A stretch of 15,174 nucleotides of DNA from an uncultured Spartobacteria bacterium (GCA_903831635.1 CAIKYN010000035.1:1-15174); one strand, 5' to 3'; counted from the first letter of the stretch, positions 1-8,118 are shown. Notes: a model not told the origin generated them from the letters alone. Numbers and translations are program-made.

Positions 1-259
1 CCGCTTCGCCGACACTCAGTGCGGTTGCAAACTCTTCCGGCATGATGCCGCGAAGGCGATCTTCGCACAATCCGAGCTCGATGGATTCGCCTTTGACGTC
101 GAGATCCTCAACATTGCCAAAAAACTCGGTTGCAGGATGGAGGAAGTTCCTGTGACCTGGGCTGATGTCGGAGGCTCCCGGGTCTGGTTGCCTAGGGATG
201 GCTTCAGAGCCCTTCGTGACGCTTGGGCCCTGCGAAAGCGCTTTTCAGTTTCCCAGTAG
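1..259 (+). CDS. Glycosyltransferase family 2, dolichyl-phosphate-sugar synthase type (C-terminal part)
   Basis: The reading frame is open from base 2 and ends at TAG 257-259. It gives the last 85 residues of a protein whose N terminus lies outside the window. Near its start is DTQCGCKLF, followed by GFAFDVEIL, EVPVTWADVGGSRV and RD. This order (DTQCGxKxF, then FDVEIL, then a VPVxW-GSxV-RD block) is typical of GT-A fold family 2 enzymes of the dolichyl-phosphate mannose/glucose synthase group. These transfer a sugar from a nucleotide-sugar to a polyprenyl phosphate at the inner face of the membrane. The catalytic DxD region is missing because of the window edge. No C-terminal membrane segment is seen, so this looks like a short soluble or peripheral form. 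It converges on the renalase-like gene with a 31 bp gap. The family is fairly sure; the sugar and acceptor cannot be told. Confidence 0.8.
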   Translation, partial: RFADTQCGCKLFRHDAAKAIFAQSELDGFAFDVEILNIAKKLGCRMEEVPVTWADVGGSRVWLPRDGFRALRDAWALRKRFSVSQ

Positions 260-290
260 GGTTGGTCCAAGAGCACCGGCGACCGCAGAC

Positions 291-1349
291 TTACCCTGTA
301 GCAATCTTGAGAAGGAAATCCTCAGCAGCAAAGAGCCCTGAAAGCCATGCACCCTCGATGCGCCCACCATTGAGACCATCCCCCATAAGATAGAGTGGCT
401 CGAGGCAAGGAGCCTGCAAGAAGCCTCCGGGAGCGCTAGGCCCTTCGGGATGAGCATAACGCCAGCGATGCACGATGAGATCCAGAGGGCGATTCATCCA
501 CTCTCCACCGATCAGTGCCGCCTCCTTGAGCAACTCTTCGCCTGCAGTCTTGAGCTCCTCCTTGGAAGCCTGAAGCCAGCGGGAGCTGTAGGCTGATGCT
601 GCATGAATCACAGCAAACGCGCCAGGAGCATCTTTTTTTCTCTTCGAGGAATCCCAAGCCATCCAGGAGATCGGGGAGTCCGGCTCCCTGACTTGGATTC
701 CATGCCAACGGGGGGCCTCCGTGTCATCAGGATAGCGGGCCATCACGGCTATGCAGGGACCGCAGGTGATCCTGGCCAAAAAATCCTGCTGGTCGGTCGA
801 GAGTTGAGAGCCAACCAGTTTCATGGCCTGGGGAAGCGGAGCAGAGACCAAGAGGGCCCGGGCGTGCACCGGGGAGGATGCGTGCGAGGGATCGGCATGC
901 AGATGCCAAATCCCCTCACCCAGCGTGACTGAATCCACCGTGAACTCCCGGATAATCTTGTGCCCCTCACCCAGCGCCCTCCCCAATTGGCTCATCCCGC
1001 CGCGACAGGCATAGCGTGTATCCTTCCATTGCGCATCAGGGTCGTGAAGCACCCCATCTTTCCACGTCATGAATCCTTCCGACCAGGGAAAGCAGATGCC
1101 CTCTTCCTGCCAACGGGAGACCTGATCCTGGAACCTGAGATCACGCGCCGTGAAAAACTGGGCCCCATGATCGACGGGCACCTCGACTCCTTCCTGCAGC
1201 TTCATCCTGCGCGTGGAGGCTCGTCCTCCGAGGCCACGACTTTTTTCGAGAATGACCACGTCTAATCCAGCCTGCCGGATTCTTCCGGCGGCGGAGAGGC
1301 CACTGATACCCGCGCCGATTATGGCGACATCGTGAATTATTGTGCTCAT
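291..1349 (-). CDS. Renalase-like NAD(P)/FAD-dependent oxidoreductase
   Basis: This is a 352-residue flavoprotein. The N-terminal FAD Rossmann motif GAGISGL (residues 12-18) ends in an acidic residue at E35 (VVILEKS). It is followed by GLGGRASTRR and by DHGAQFFTAR, a block characteristic of the renalase-like branch of the amine-oxidase superfamily. The C terminus has the second FAD contact, GDGLNGGRIEGAWLSG. Characterised bacterial renalases oxidise off-pathway 2- or 6-dihydro-NAD(P) isomers back to NAD(P)+, and that role is the best guess here. Many homologues are only called FAD-dependent oxidoreductase. The ATG at 1347-1349 overlaps the TGA of rnhC (1346-1348) in an ATGA arrangement, so the two are almost certainly co-transcribed and translationally coupled. 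No signal peptide is seen, so it should be cytoplasmic. Confidence 0.85.
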   Translation of the reverse strand: MSTIIHDVAIIGAGISGLSAAGRIRQAGLDVVILEKSRGLGGRASTRRMKLQEGVEVPVDHGAQFFTARDLRFQDQVSRWQEEGICFPWSEGFMTWKDGVLHDPDAQWKDTRYACRGGMSQLGRALGEGHKIIREFTVDSVTLGEGIWHLHADPSHASSPVHARALLVSAPLPQAMKLVGSQLSTDQQDFLARITCGPCIAVMARYPDDTEAPRWHGIQVREPDSPISWMAWDSSKRKKDAPGAFAVIHAASAYSSRWLQASKEELKTAGEELLKEAALIGGEWMNRPLDLIVHRWRYAHPEGPSAPGGFLQAPCLEPLYLMGDGLNGGRIEGAWLSGLFAAEDFLLKIATG

Positions 1350-2272
1350 GATTCTTTAATTGTTGAGGGAATTTCAGATGCTGTCTTGAAGTGCATCTTG
1401 GCGACTTTGGCCAGCATCCCGGGACCAAACATCCTGACCACTTCCACAGCGGCACTCTTTACCTTCGCCGAGACGCCCTTGGCCAGCGTGATTCCCAGTT
1501 CACTTCCATTCTTGTCGAGCCAGTCGATGAATCCCTCGCGGGCCAGGATCGAGGCCGCAGCCACGGCATAGTCACTCTCGGCCTTGGTGCGTTGATCGAG
1601 TTGGATTTTGCGACCATTTTCGAGGAGCGCTTTTTGCAGGACTCGGGCATCGGCAAACTTGTCGGAGAGCGCACGGGGACATGAGGGCACCCGGATACAA
1701 AGATTCTCGATGATCCGCGCATGGCCCCAAGCAAGCAGGCGATTAAGATTCCCGATCTTGGTGTAGAGTTGGTTGTACTTCTCAGGGCCGATCACAATGA
1801 TCTCGGAGGGTGCGCCCGAATCCCTGATCACCTGCGCCAGCTCACGGATCTTCTTATCCGTTCCAATGCCCTTGCTGTCACGGATACCGGCATCACGCAG
1901 TTGCCGCGCAAGATCACCATCAACATAGACCCCGGCAACGACCAGGGGGCCGAACAGATCGCCTTTTCCGCTCTCGTCGATTCCAAAGTGGGGAGCAAAT
2001 TGCTCCGGATCATGAACCTCCTCGTAGCCCAAACGTGCCTCACCCAGGATCTCGGGTTCCATGACGAAGGTGATGAAATCCTCCAGGCCGCGTCCCTGAA
2101 GCAGCGCCTTCGGCCCCTTCTCATAGACAGCGATATTGAGCTTTTCCTTGGTAGCCGCATAGAGAGTGTAGGGCTTCTCCTGAAAGGTGAATCCACGCTC
2201 GCGCAGGAGAGCGCGTAATTTTTCCGCCTGCTCCGACGTCAACGGATAGGTCTGGGAGTGAAGTGAAGGCAT
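1346..2272 (-). CDS. rnhC: Ribonuclease HIII
   Basis: This 308-residue protein matches the usual RNase HIII length. It removes RNA from RNA:DNA hybrids such as R-loops and primers. An N-terminal TBP-like substrate-binding region (about 1-90) precedes the signature GIDESGKGDLFGPLVVAG, which starts at residue 97 and carries the metal-binding pair D99-E100. A third acidic residue lies in LSDKFAD (D204), and ESDYAVAAASILAR (about 232-245) forms the last conserved block. The DESGKGD and FGPLVVA wording separates HIII from RNase HII, which has DExGRG. It is first in a two-gene unit with the renalase-like gene. Its ATG is only 55 bp from the ATG chosen for mutY, so the two genome-maintenance genes share a very compact divergent control region. 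Confidence 0.95.
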   Translation of the reverse strand: MPSLHSQTYPLTSEQAEKLRALLRERGFTFQEKPYTLYAATKEKLNIAVYEKGPKALLQGRGLEDFITFVMEPEILGEARLGYEEVHDPEQFAPHFGIDESGKGDLFGPLVVAGVYVDGDLARQLRDAGIRDSKGIGTDKKIRELAQVIRDSGAPSEIIVIGPEKYNQLYTKIGNLNRLLAWGHARIIENLCIRVPSCPRALSDKFADARVLQKALLENGRKIQLDQRTKAESDYAVAAASILAREGFIDWLDKNGSELGITLAKGVSAKVKSAAVEVVRMFGPGMLAKVAKMHFKTASEIPSTIKES

Positions 2273-2327
2273 CGCAGGTGAATCGAGGGGACGGCTTGCT
2301 GTTTTGACGAAGGTGCCCTACGAGGCA

Positions 2328-3359
2328 ATGGTGGACAAGAAGAAGAGCCATTCGCACAGCAACCAAATTTCACGAGCCGCGAGTGCACGGAAGGCGCTTC
2401 TGCAATGGCATGAAGTGCATGGTCGCCATGAACTCCCGTGGCGCCAGAGATCGGATCCCTACGCTGTCCTCGTCTCGGAGTTCATGCTTCAGCAGACCAC
2501 CGTCACCACGGTGACTCCGCGCTTTCATGCCTGGATGGAACGATTCCCGAGCGTCGGCCATCTCGCAGGAGCAGGGGAGCAGGAGGTCCTCGCGGCTTGG
2601 GAAGGTCTCGGCTACTACTCCAGAGCGCGGAGGCTTCATGCTGCGGCCCGGAGCATCATGGAGCACCATCAAGGAGAGGTCCCGGTGGAGGAATCAGATC
2701 TGTTGGCATTGCCCGGGATTGGAGCCTACACGGCAGCAGCGATCAGGGCCTTTGCCCATGATCAACACGCCGTGGTTCTTGATACCAACATCATCCGTGT
2801 GCTCGCGCGTTGGGGAAACATGATCTCTCCGATCGATACAGCCGGGGGTCGATCCTCCTTGGAGGCCATCGCGGATACTTTTTTCCCGAAGATCGGCTGC
2901 CGATCCCTCGCATCAGCCCTCATGGATCTGGGTGCTATGATCTGCACCTCCGGCATGCCAGACTGCAAGGAGTGCCCGTTGCAGAAAACCTGCACAGCCG
3001 CTTCTCCCGAAACCCTTCCCAAGAAATCCCCGCGTACCGTTATCACGAAACTTGTGGAACACAGGGCCTGTTTTCAGAAGGGGGATCAACTCTATCTGGA
3101 GCAATCTCAGGGGCCACGATGGAGCGGTCTCTGGATCCTGCCTGATCTTGGTTCCGCCAAACCATCGGGACGGGTACTGGCCGAAATCACCTATCCGATC
3201 ACTCGCTACCGGGTCACCATGAAGGTTCATTCGGTGAAAAGCGCTATTCCAGCCGGACTCAAGGGATTTTCCCGGGAGGAGTTAGCCAACTTGCCAATTC
3301 CTTCACCACACAGAAGGGCGATTGCCGCAATCCTCTTTCCCAGTCATACTCCCGAGTGA
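2328..3359 (+). CDS. mutY: A/G-specific adenine DNA glycosylase
   Basis: MutY removes adenine mispaired with 8-oxoguanine in base-excision repair. Counting from the ATG at 2328 (343 residues), SEFMLQQT holds the catalytic Glu (E51). The helix-hairpin-helix LPGIGAYTAAAI spans about 128-139, and LDTNIIRVLAR holds the catalytic Asp (D152), with Thr where many homologues have Gly. The [4Fe-4S] loop is C206-x6-C213-x2-C216-x5-C222. A NUDIX-like C-terminal domain follows (about 235-343), with GLWILPD. The Phe-Ser-His loop that reads 8-oxoG in studied MutYs is not evident; the matching stretch appears to read PITRYRV. The frame is also open from a TTG at 2304, but the ATG leaves all conserved blocks intact and has GAGG two bases upstream, which is rather close. 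The stop overlaps the trpB start by one base. Confidence 0.93.
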   Translation: MVDKKKSHSHSNQISRAASARKALLQWHEVHGRHELPWRQRSDPYAVLVSEFMLQQTTVTTVTPRFHAWMERFPSVGHLAGAGEQEVLAAWEGLGYYSRARRLHAAARSIMEHHQGEVPVEESDLLALPGIGAYTAAAIRAFAHDQHAVVLDTNIIRVLARWGNMISPIDTAGGRSSLEAIADTFFPKIGCRSLASALMDLGAMICTSGMPDCKECPLQKTCTAASPETLPKKSPRTVITKLVEHRACFQKGDQLYLEQSQGPRWSGLWILPDLGSAKPSGRVLAEITYPITRYRVTMKVHSVKSAIPAGLKGFSREELANLPIPSPHRRAIAAILFPSHTPE

Positions 3360-4591
3360 TGGCACTAGAAGCTCACACATCCGGGAATCTCACAAGTTAC
3401 CCCGACCAATACGGACACTTCGGCCCCTACGGCGGTCGTTTTGTTCCGGAGACACTGATGACTGCCCTGCTCGAGCTTGAGCAACAGTATGCCGCGGCCA
3501 AGAAAGATCCTGCCTTTCGTAATGAGCTGGCCTCGCTGCTCCAAGAGTTTGTGGGCCGTCCCACCCCACTTTATTTTGCCGAGCGACTCACGAAGGAACT
3601 TGGTGGGGCTAAGATCTATCTGAAGCGTGAGGATCTCCTTCATACAGGAGCCCATAAGATCAATAACGCCCTCGGCCAGATCCTGCTGGCGCGTCGCATG
3701 GGCAAGAAGCGGATCATCGCCGAGACCGGAGCAGGTCAGCATGGCGTCGCCACAGCCACCGCTGCGGCTCGCTTCGGTTTCCAGTGCCGTATCTACATGG
3801 GTGCTGTCGACATGGAGCGTCAGGCTCTGAATGTCGCGCGCATGCGCTTTCTCGGAGCAGAGGTGATCGGGGTCACCGCCGGTCAGGCAACCCTGAAGGA
3901 AGCGATCAACGAGGCGATGCGTGACTGGGTGACCAATGTCCGTGATACCCATTACATTCTCGGATCGGCCCTGGGGGCCCATCCCTACCCGATGATCGTG
4001 CGTGATTTTCACCGAATCATCGGCGACGAGGCCCGCAAGCAGATCCTCCAGCGCGAAGAGCGACTTCCCGATCTACTGGTCGCCTGCGTGGGAGGCGGAA
4101 GCAATGCCATCGGTCTTTTTTATGCATTCCTGAACGATGAGGGTGTGCGCATGACCGGTGTCGAGGCCGGTGGTGGCGGCATCATCCGCGGCAAACATGC
4201 TGCGCGTTTCCAAGGTGGAAAGCTGGGTGTTCTCCAAGGCACCAAGACATGGCTCCTCGCCGATGACGACGGACAGATTGAACTGACCCACTCCGTCTCA
4301 GCAGGACTCGATTATGCGGCGATCGGCCCCGAGCACAGCTTTCTGAAGGATGCCGGACGGGTCGATTACTCCTACGCCACCGATGACGAGGCTCTCGCAG
4401 CCTTCCACAAACTCGCCTCGATCGAGGGAATCATCCCCGCGCTTGAGACAGCCCATGCCATCGCCGAGGTGATCAAGGTGGCTCCGACCATGAATCCGGA
4501 TCAACTCATCGTCGTGAATCTCTCAGGCAGGGGAGACAAGGATGTCCAACAGGTGGCCTCACTGGAAGCGGAAGCGGGAAAAGTATCCTGA
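3359..4591 (+). CDS. trpB: Tryptophan synthase beta chain
   Basis: TrpB condenses indole with L-serine to make L-tryptophan and normally works as an alpha2-beta2 complex with TrpA. The 410-residue product starts its core at GPYGGRFVPETL. It has the PLP lysine in HTGAHKINNALGQ (K100 from the ATG at 3359), the catalytic Glu in ETGAGQHG (E122), and the phosphate-binding loop GGGSNAIG (about 242-249). LSGRGDKD lies near the C terminus. It is a canonical TrpB1-type chain. The ATG overlaps the mutY stop as TGATG; a GTG lies one codon earlier. No trpA or other trp gene is in the window, so the biosynthetic genes are split in this genome or trpA lies elsewhere. Coupling to mutY probably reflects compact packing rather than shared function. 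Confidence 0.97.
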   Translation: MALEAHTSGNLTSYPDQYGHFGPYGGRFVPETLMTALLELEQQYAAAKKDPAFRNELASLLQEFVGRPTPLYFAERLTKELGGAKIYLKREDLLHTGAHKINNALGQILLARRMGKKRIIAETGAGQHGVATATAAARFGFQCRIYMGAVDMERQALNVARMRFLGAEVIGVTAGQATLKEAINEAMRDWVTNVRDTHYILGSALGAHPYPMIVRDFHRIIGDEARKQILQREERLPDLLVACVGGGSNAIGLFYAFLNDEGVRMTGVEAGGGGIIRGKHAARFQGGKLGVLQGTKTWLLADDDGQIELTHSVSAGLDYAAIGPEHSFLKDAGRVDYSYATDDEALAAFHKLASIEGIIPALETAHAIAEVIKVAPTMNPDQLIVVNLSGRGDKDVQQVASLEAEAGKVS

Positions 4592-4662
4592 CCTCCCACC
4601 ATTCACTCTTTCCGTCTCCCCGAGTTTCTGTGTCTTAAGGATAAACAAGAACCCTCTTTCCC

Positions 4663-4691
4663 TTGATCGGTGAGGCCCTAGAAGCTAATTT
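4663..4691 (+). promoter_or_regulatory. Possible promoter for the MoeB-rhodanese gene
   Basis: TTGATC (4663-4668) and TAATTT (4686-4691) are 17 bp apart and end 13 bp before the ATG at 4705. The -35 is a fair match to the consensus and the -10 is weak (3 of 6). This fits the 113 bp gap after trpB, the largest in this plus-strand run apart from the thrS-infC gap. It is inferred from spacing and sequence only. Confidence 0.25.
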
Positions 4692-4704
4692 TATCCCCCT
4701 TTTT

Positions 4705-5895
4705 ATGAGCAAAAGTATCATTGATCCGGCACGCTCCTCGGCCGTCGAACTGAGCAACGACGAGATCGCACGCTATTCGCGCCATCTCATCATGCCCGAG
4801 GTTACCCTCGAAGGGCAGAAGCGGATCAAGGCTGCCAGCGTTCTCTGCATCGGAACGGGTGGACTTGGCTCCCCGATCGCTCTCTATCTTGCCGCTGCCG
4901 GCATCGGCAGGATCGGCCTTGTCGATTTCGACACCGTCGATTTCTCCAACCTCCAGCGTCAGATCCTGCATGGAACCCGCGATGTCGGCCGCAAGAAGAT
5001 CAATAGCGCCCGCGACACCATCAAGGAGATCAACCCCAACGTGCAGGTCGATCTGCACGACTGCTTCTTCACCTCCGAGAATGCGGCTGAAATCGTTGCC
5101 CCCTACGACATCGTGATCGACGGGACCGATAATTTTCCGACCCGCTATCTCTCCAACGACATCTGTGTCTTCCAGAAGAAGCCAAATATCTATGGCTCCA
5201 TCTTCCGGTTCGATGGTCAGTGCACGGTCTTCGCCCCTCATCTCGGCGGTCCTTGCTACCGCTGCCTCTACCCGGAACCGCCGCCACCAGGCATGGTTCC
5301 CAGCTGCGCCGAGGGAGGTGTCCTCGGTGTGCTCCCCGGAATCATCGGCGTGATGCAGGCCATCGAGGCGATCAAACTGATCGTCGGCATCGGTGACCCT
5401 CTGATTGGTCGCCTCATGACTTTCGACGCGCTAAAGATGAGCTTCCGCGAGTTCAAGCCCCGTCGTGATCCGAAGTGCCCGGTCTGCGGTGAGAATCCAA
5501 CCATCACGGAACTCATCGATTACGATACCTTCTGCGGCATCCCTCAGGCCGCTGCCGCCGAGGAAGCGGAAGCTCCCGTGCCGGAGATCACTGTCGAGGA
5601 GCTTCATTCCAAGCTACAAAGCGGGGAGAAAATCACCCTGATCGATGTGCGCGAGCAATTCGAGTGGGACATCGCCCGGATCCCTGGCGCCAAGCTCATC
5701 CCACTCGGCGATCTTCACTCCCGCATGAGCGAACTCGACAGTGCCGATACCATCTATCTGCAGTGCAAGTCGGGCGTCCGTTCCGCGAATGCCCTCCGCG
5801 AACTCAAGGGAGCCGGCTTCTCAAAGCTCTTCAACGTTGCAGGCGGCATCCTCGCCTGGGCTGATCGGATCGATAAATCGGTGGCCAAGTATTAA
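4705..5895 (+). CDS. MoeB/ThiF-type sulfur-carrier adenylyltransferase fused to rhodanese
   Basis: This is a 396-residue two-domain E1-like enzyme (MoeZ/MOCS3/Uba4 architecture). Residues about 15-270 form the adenylyltransferase. It has the ATP loop GTGGLGSP (50-57), DFDTVDFSNLQRQ, IDGTDNFPTR, two zinc pairs (C184/C187 and C258/C261), and the loop Cys in VPSCAEGGVLG (C201). A linker rich in Ala and Glu (about 281-295) leads to a rhodanese domain with LIDVREQFEW and the persulfide Cys in LQCKSGVRS (C354). Such enzymes adenylate the C-terminal Gly-Gly of MoaD-, ThiS- or CysO-like carriers and then pass sulfur from the rhodanese cysteine. Products are molybdopterin, thiamine, cysteine or thiolated tRNA. 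No carrier gene is in the window, so the pathway is open. The start is the ATG before SKSIIDP; a TTG at 4663 would add 14 unconserved residues. No Shine-Dalgarno site is seen. Confidence 0.93.
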   Translation: MSKSIIDPARSSAVELSNDEIARYSRHLIMPEVTLEGQKRIKAASVLCIGTGGLGSPIALYLAAAGIGRIGLVDFDTVDFSNLQRQILHGTRDVGRKKINSARDTIKEINPNVQVDLHDCFFTSENAAEIVAPYDIVIDGTDNFPTRYLSNDICVFQKKPNIYGSIFRFDGQCTVFAPHLGGPCYRCLYPEPPPPGMVPSCAEGGVLGVLPGIIGVMQAIEAIKLIVGIGDPLIGRLMTFDALKMSFREFKPRRDPKCPVCGENPTITELIDYDTFCGIPQAAAAEEAEAPVPEITVEELHSKLQSGEKITLIDVREQFEWDIARIPGAKLIPLGDLHSRMSELDSADTIYLQCKSGVRSANALRELKGAGFSKLFNVAGGILAWADRIDKSVAKY

Positions 5896-5898
5896 TCC

Positions 5899-6132
5899 AT
5901 GGCGGGGATCTTCGAAGAAATCGCCGGGTTAACCGAACTGCTCCGCTGTCCCGTCACGGGCCAGCGGCTCAGGATCGCCAACCCCGCCGAGATCGTCCCG
6001 ATCGCGGCCAAGGCGCCTGCCGATACCGAAGGGTTTCTCATCCGCGAGGATGGACATGCCGCTTTCCCCGTGAAGAACGGCATTCCCTCCCTCCTTCCCG
6101 AGTCGCTGATTTCCCTAGATCCCATCTCCTAG
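5899..6132 (+). CDS. Trm112-like small protein
   Basis: This 77-residue protein starts three bases after the stop of the MoeB-rhodanese gene and 19 bp before thrS, so it is probably co-transcribed with both. LLRCPVTGQRL (residues 14-24) and AFPVKNGIPSLLPES (about 55-69) match the start and end blocks of the Trm112/YcaR (UPF0434) fold. In eukaryotes and archaea Trm112 is a zinc-binding partner that activates tRNA, rRNA and release-factor methyltransferases; bacterial members are poorly studied. The usual CPxC pair is reduced here to a single Cys (CPVTG), so classic zinc binding is doubtful. The long middle (about 25-54) lacks cysteines. The role is unknown beyond family resemblance. Confidence 0.75.
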   Translation: MAGIFEEIAGLTELLRCPVTGQRLRIANPAEIVPIAAKAPADTEGFLIREDGHAAFPVKNGIPSLLPESLISLDPIS

Positions 6133-6151
6133 CTCCCAGACCTCAATCTCC

Positions 6152-8074
6152 ATGACCGAACTCGAAACGATCCGCCATTCCTGCGCGCATATTCTGGCGA
6201 ATGCGATTCTCCGGATCTGGCCCGAGGCGCAGTTTGCGGCAGGACCTCCCGTCGAGAATGGCTTCTACTACGACGTCGATCTCGCGCACAGGATCAGTCC
6301 CGAGGATTTCGAGCGAATTGAGAAGGAGATGGCCTCCATTATCACCGAGGCGCAGCCCTTCCAGCGTGAGGTCATTACCCGCGACGAGGCTCTTGCCATG
6401 GGAGAGCGAGGCGAACTGGCCGGCCTCACTCCGCGTCCCGTCCCGAGCAAATTCAAGCTCGATATCATCACCCGCATTCCCGCCGGCGAGGAGATCACCC
6501 TCTACCGCAACGGGGCCTTTACCGATCTCTGCGCCGGCCCCCATGTCGCCGACACCTCCAAGGTTGCAGCCTTCCGCCTCACCCATGTGGCGAGCGCCTT
6601 CTATCAAGGTGATGAAAACAATCCCCAACTCCAGCGCATCTACGGAACAGCCTTCCCCTCCCTTGAGGAGATGGAGAACTGGTTTGCCATTCTGGAAGAG
6701 GCAAAGAAGCGCGATCACCGCAAGATTGGCAAGGAGCAGGGGCTCTTTCATATCGATGATGCGGTTGGTCAGGGATTGATCCTCTGGACTCCAAAAGGAG
6801 CAATCATCCGCCAGGAACTTCAGAACTTCATCAGCGGGGAACTCGCCAAACAGGGCTACTCCCAAGTCTTCACGCCTCACATCGGCAAGATCGGTCTCTA
6901 CAAGACCTCGGGGCACTTCCCCTATTACAAGGAGTCCCAGTTCCCCGCGATTCCCGAACCGGATCAGCTCGCCCGGATCGCTTCCGAGGGATGCGGGTGC
7001 GCGGAAATGACCGCGCGTCTGGAGGCGGTCTCCGAATCCTTCGCCGCCTCCCTGAACGAGCGGGCCGGCAAGGAAATCGTGGCGAAGGAGCGCGTGATGG
7101 ATCCTACTCGTCTGCTCGACGGCTTCATGCTGAAGCCGATGAACTGCCCACATCACATCAAGATCTTCGCCTCCCAGCCCCACAGCTACCGCGACCTTCC
7201 GGTACGTCTGGCGGAGTTCGGAACCGTCTACCGCTGGGAACAGTCGGGTGAACTCAATGGCATGACCCGCGTGCGCGGCTTCACTCAGGATGACGCCCAT
7301 CTCTTCTGCACCGAGGAGCAAGTAGCGGCCGAGGTGCAGGGATGCCTGGCCCTCGTGAAGAAAGTGCTCACCACGCTCGGCATGTCGGACTACCGCGTGC
7401 GCGTGGGACTCCGCGATCCCGACAGCAGCAAGTTCACGGGTAATCCAGCCCAATGGGACCTCGCCGAACAGGCCTGCCGTGATGCGGCCGCCACGTTGGG
7501 GGTTCCATTCTCCGAAGAGCCCGGCGAAGCTGCTTTCTACGGACCGAAGATCGATTTCGTGGTAAAGGATGTCCTCGGGCGCGAGTGGCAGCTCGGAACC
7601 GTCCAGGTCGACTACGTGCTCCCTGTCCGCTTCGACCTCTCCTACATCGGGGCCGATGGCAAGCCGCATGTGCCCGTCATGATCCACCGGGCACCCTTTG
7701 GATCTCTGGAGCGCTTCACCGGTGTGCTGATCGAGCACTTCGCGGGAGACTTTCCTGTCTGGCTCGCTCCCGAGCAGGCACGCATCCTTCCCGTCTCGGA
7801 AAAGGTCGCCGAGTACGCTAAGAAAATGGTCGCCGAAATGACATCCAGAGGCATCCGCGTCACCGCCGACCTCTCTCCGGAAAAGCTCGGCTCCAAAATT
7901 CGTCTTGCCCAGCTCGATAAGGTTCCCTACATGATCGTTGTCGGACCCAAGGAAGAGGCCGCAGGGCAGTTCTCCATTCGCAGCCGTCAACGCGGCGACG
8001 AAGGGGCCATCGCAGCAGATGCATTTATCCAACGTCTCGAATCCGAAATCCGCGACCGCACGCTCACCGTATGA
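6152..8074 (+). CDS. thrS: Threonyl-tRNA synthetase, TGS-less, with a catalytic-core insert
   Basis: ThrS charges tRNA-Thr and edits mischarged Ser-tRNA-Thr. The 640-residue protein opens directly with the editing domain: HSCAH (H9, H13) and DLCAGPH (C127, H131) are the editing-site residues. The roughly 60-residue TGS domain present in E. coli ThrS is absent. The class II core begins near 195. The zinc ligands fit C332 in KPMNCPHH, H383 in DDAHLF and H512 in MIHRAP. Motif 2 is in TVYRWEQSGELNGMTRVRGFTQDD, and motif 3 is in IHRAPFGSLERF. Between YYKESQF and FMLKPMNCP is a segment of about 60 residues (264-325) with CGC at 281-283, much longer than in E. coli. The anticodon-binding domain fills about 535-640. 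No Shine-Dalgarno site precedes the ATG. It ends in a terminator that overlaps the stop codon. Confidence 0.96.
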   Translation: MTELETIRHSCAHILANAILRIWPEAQFAAGPPVENGFYYDVDLAHRISPEDFERIEKEMASIITEAQPFQREVITRDEALAMGERGELAGLTPRPVPSKFKLDIITRIPAGEEITLYRNGAFTDLCAGPHVADTSKVAAFRLTHVASAFYQGDENNPQLQRIYGTAFPSLEEMENWFAILEEAKKRDHRKIGKEQGLFHIDDAVGQGLILWTPKGAIIRQELQNFISGELAKQGYSQVFTPHIGKIGLYKTSGHFPYYKESQFPAIPEPDQLARIASEGCGCAEMTARLEAVSESFAASLNERAGKEIVAKERVMDPTRLLDGFMLKPMNCPHHIKIFASQPHSYRDLPVRLAEFGTVYRWEQSGELNGMTRVRGFTQDDAHLFCTEEQVAAEVQGCLALVKKVLTTLGMSDYRVRVGLRDPDSSKFTGNPAQWDLAEQACRDAAATLGVPFSEEPGEAAFYGPKIDFVVKDVLGREWQLGTVQVDYVLPVRFDLSYIGADGKPHVPVMIHRAPFGSLERFTGVLIEHFAGDFPVWLAPEQARILPVSEKVAEYAKKMVAEMTSRGIRVTADLSPEKLGSKIRLAQLDKVPYMIVVGPKEEAAGQFSIRSRQRGDEGAIAADAFIQRLESEIRDRTLTV

Positions 8075-8090
8075 GCGTGACCTTTTCTTT
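8059..8090 (+). terminator. Rho-independent terminator at the end of thrS
   Basis: CACGCTCA (8059-8066) and TGAGCGTG (8072-8079) form a perfect 8 bp stem with the five-base loop CCGTA. A T-rich stretch, TTTTCTTT (8083-8090), follows after three bases. The thrS stop TGA (8072-8074) lies inside the right arm. It should end transcripts of the MoeB-rhodanese/Trm112-like/thrS unit, or act as an attenuator before infC. Confidence 0.65.
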
Positions 8091-8118
8091 GTCGCTTGAG
8101 CACTTTGGTTTCTTTGTC
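8084..8118 (+). repeat. 10-base direct repeat in the infC leader
   Basis: TTTCTTTGTC occurs at 8084-8093 and again at 8109-8118, 25 bases apart start to start, between the thrS terminator and infC. It could be a binding site for a protein or RNA, or chance in a pyrimidine-rich leader. Confidence 0.35.

Noticed and set aside
3365..4012. A 215-codon minus-strand frame opposite trpB
   Set aside because: It overlaps conserved trpB coding sequence and has no recognisable domain.
4678..5241. A 187-codon minus-strand frame opposite the MoeB-rhodanese gene
   Set aside because: Antisense shadow of the ATP-binding half of the E1 domain; low-complexity product.
6143..8032. A 629-codon open frame on the minus strand opposite thrS
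   Set aside because: It is an exact antisense shadow of a clear thrS; long antisense frames are common in GC-rich DNA, and the product shows no family motif.
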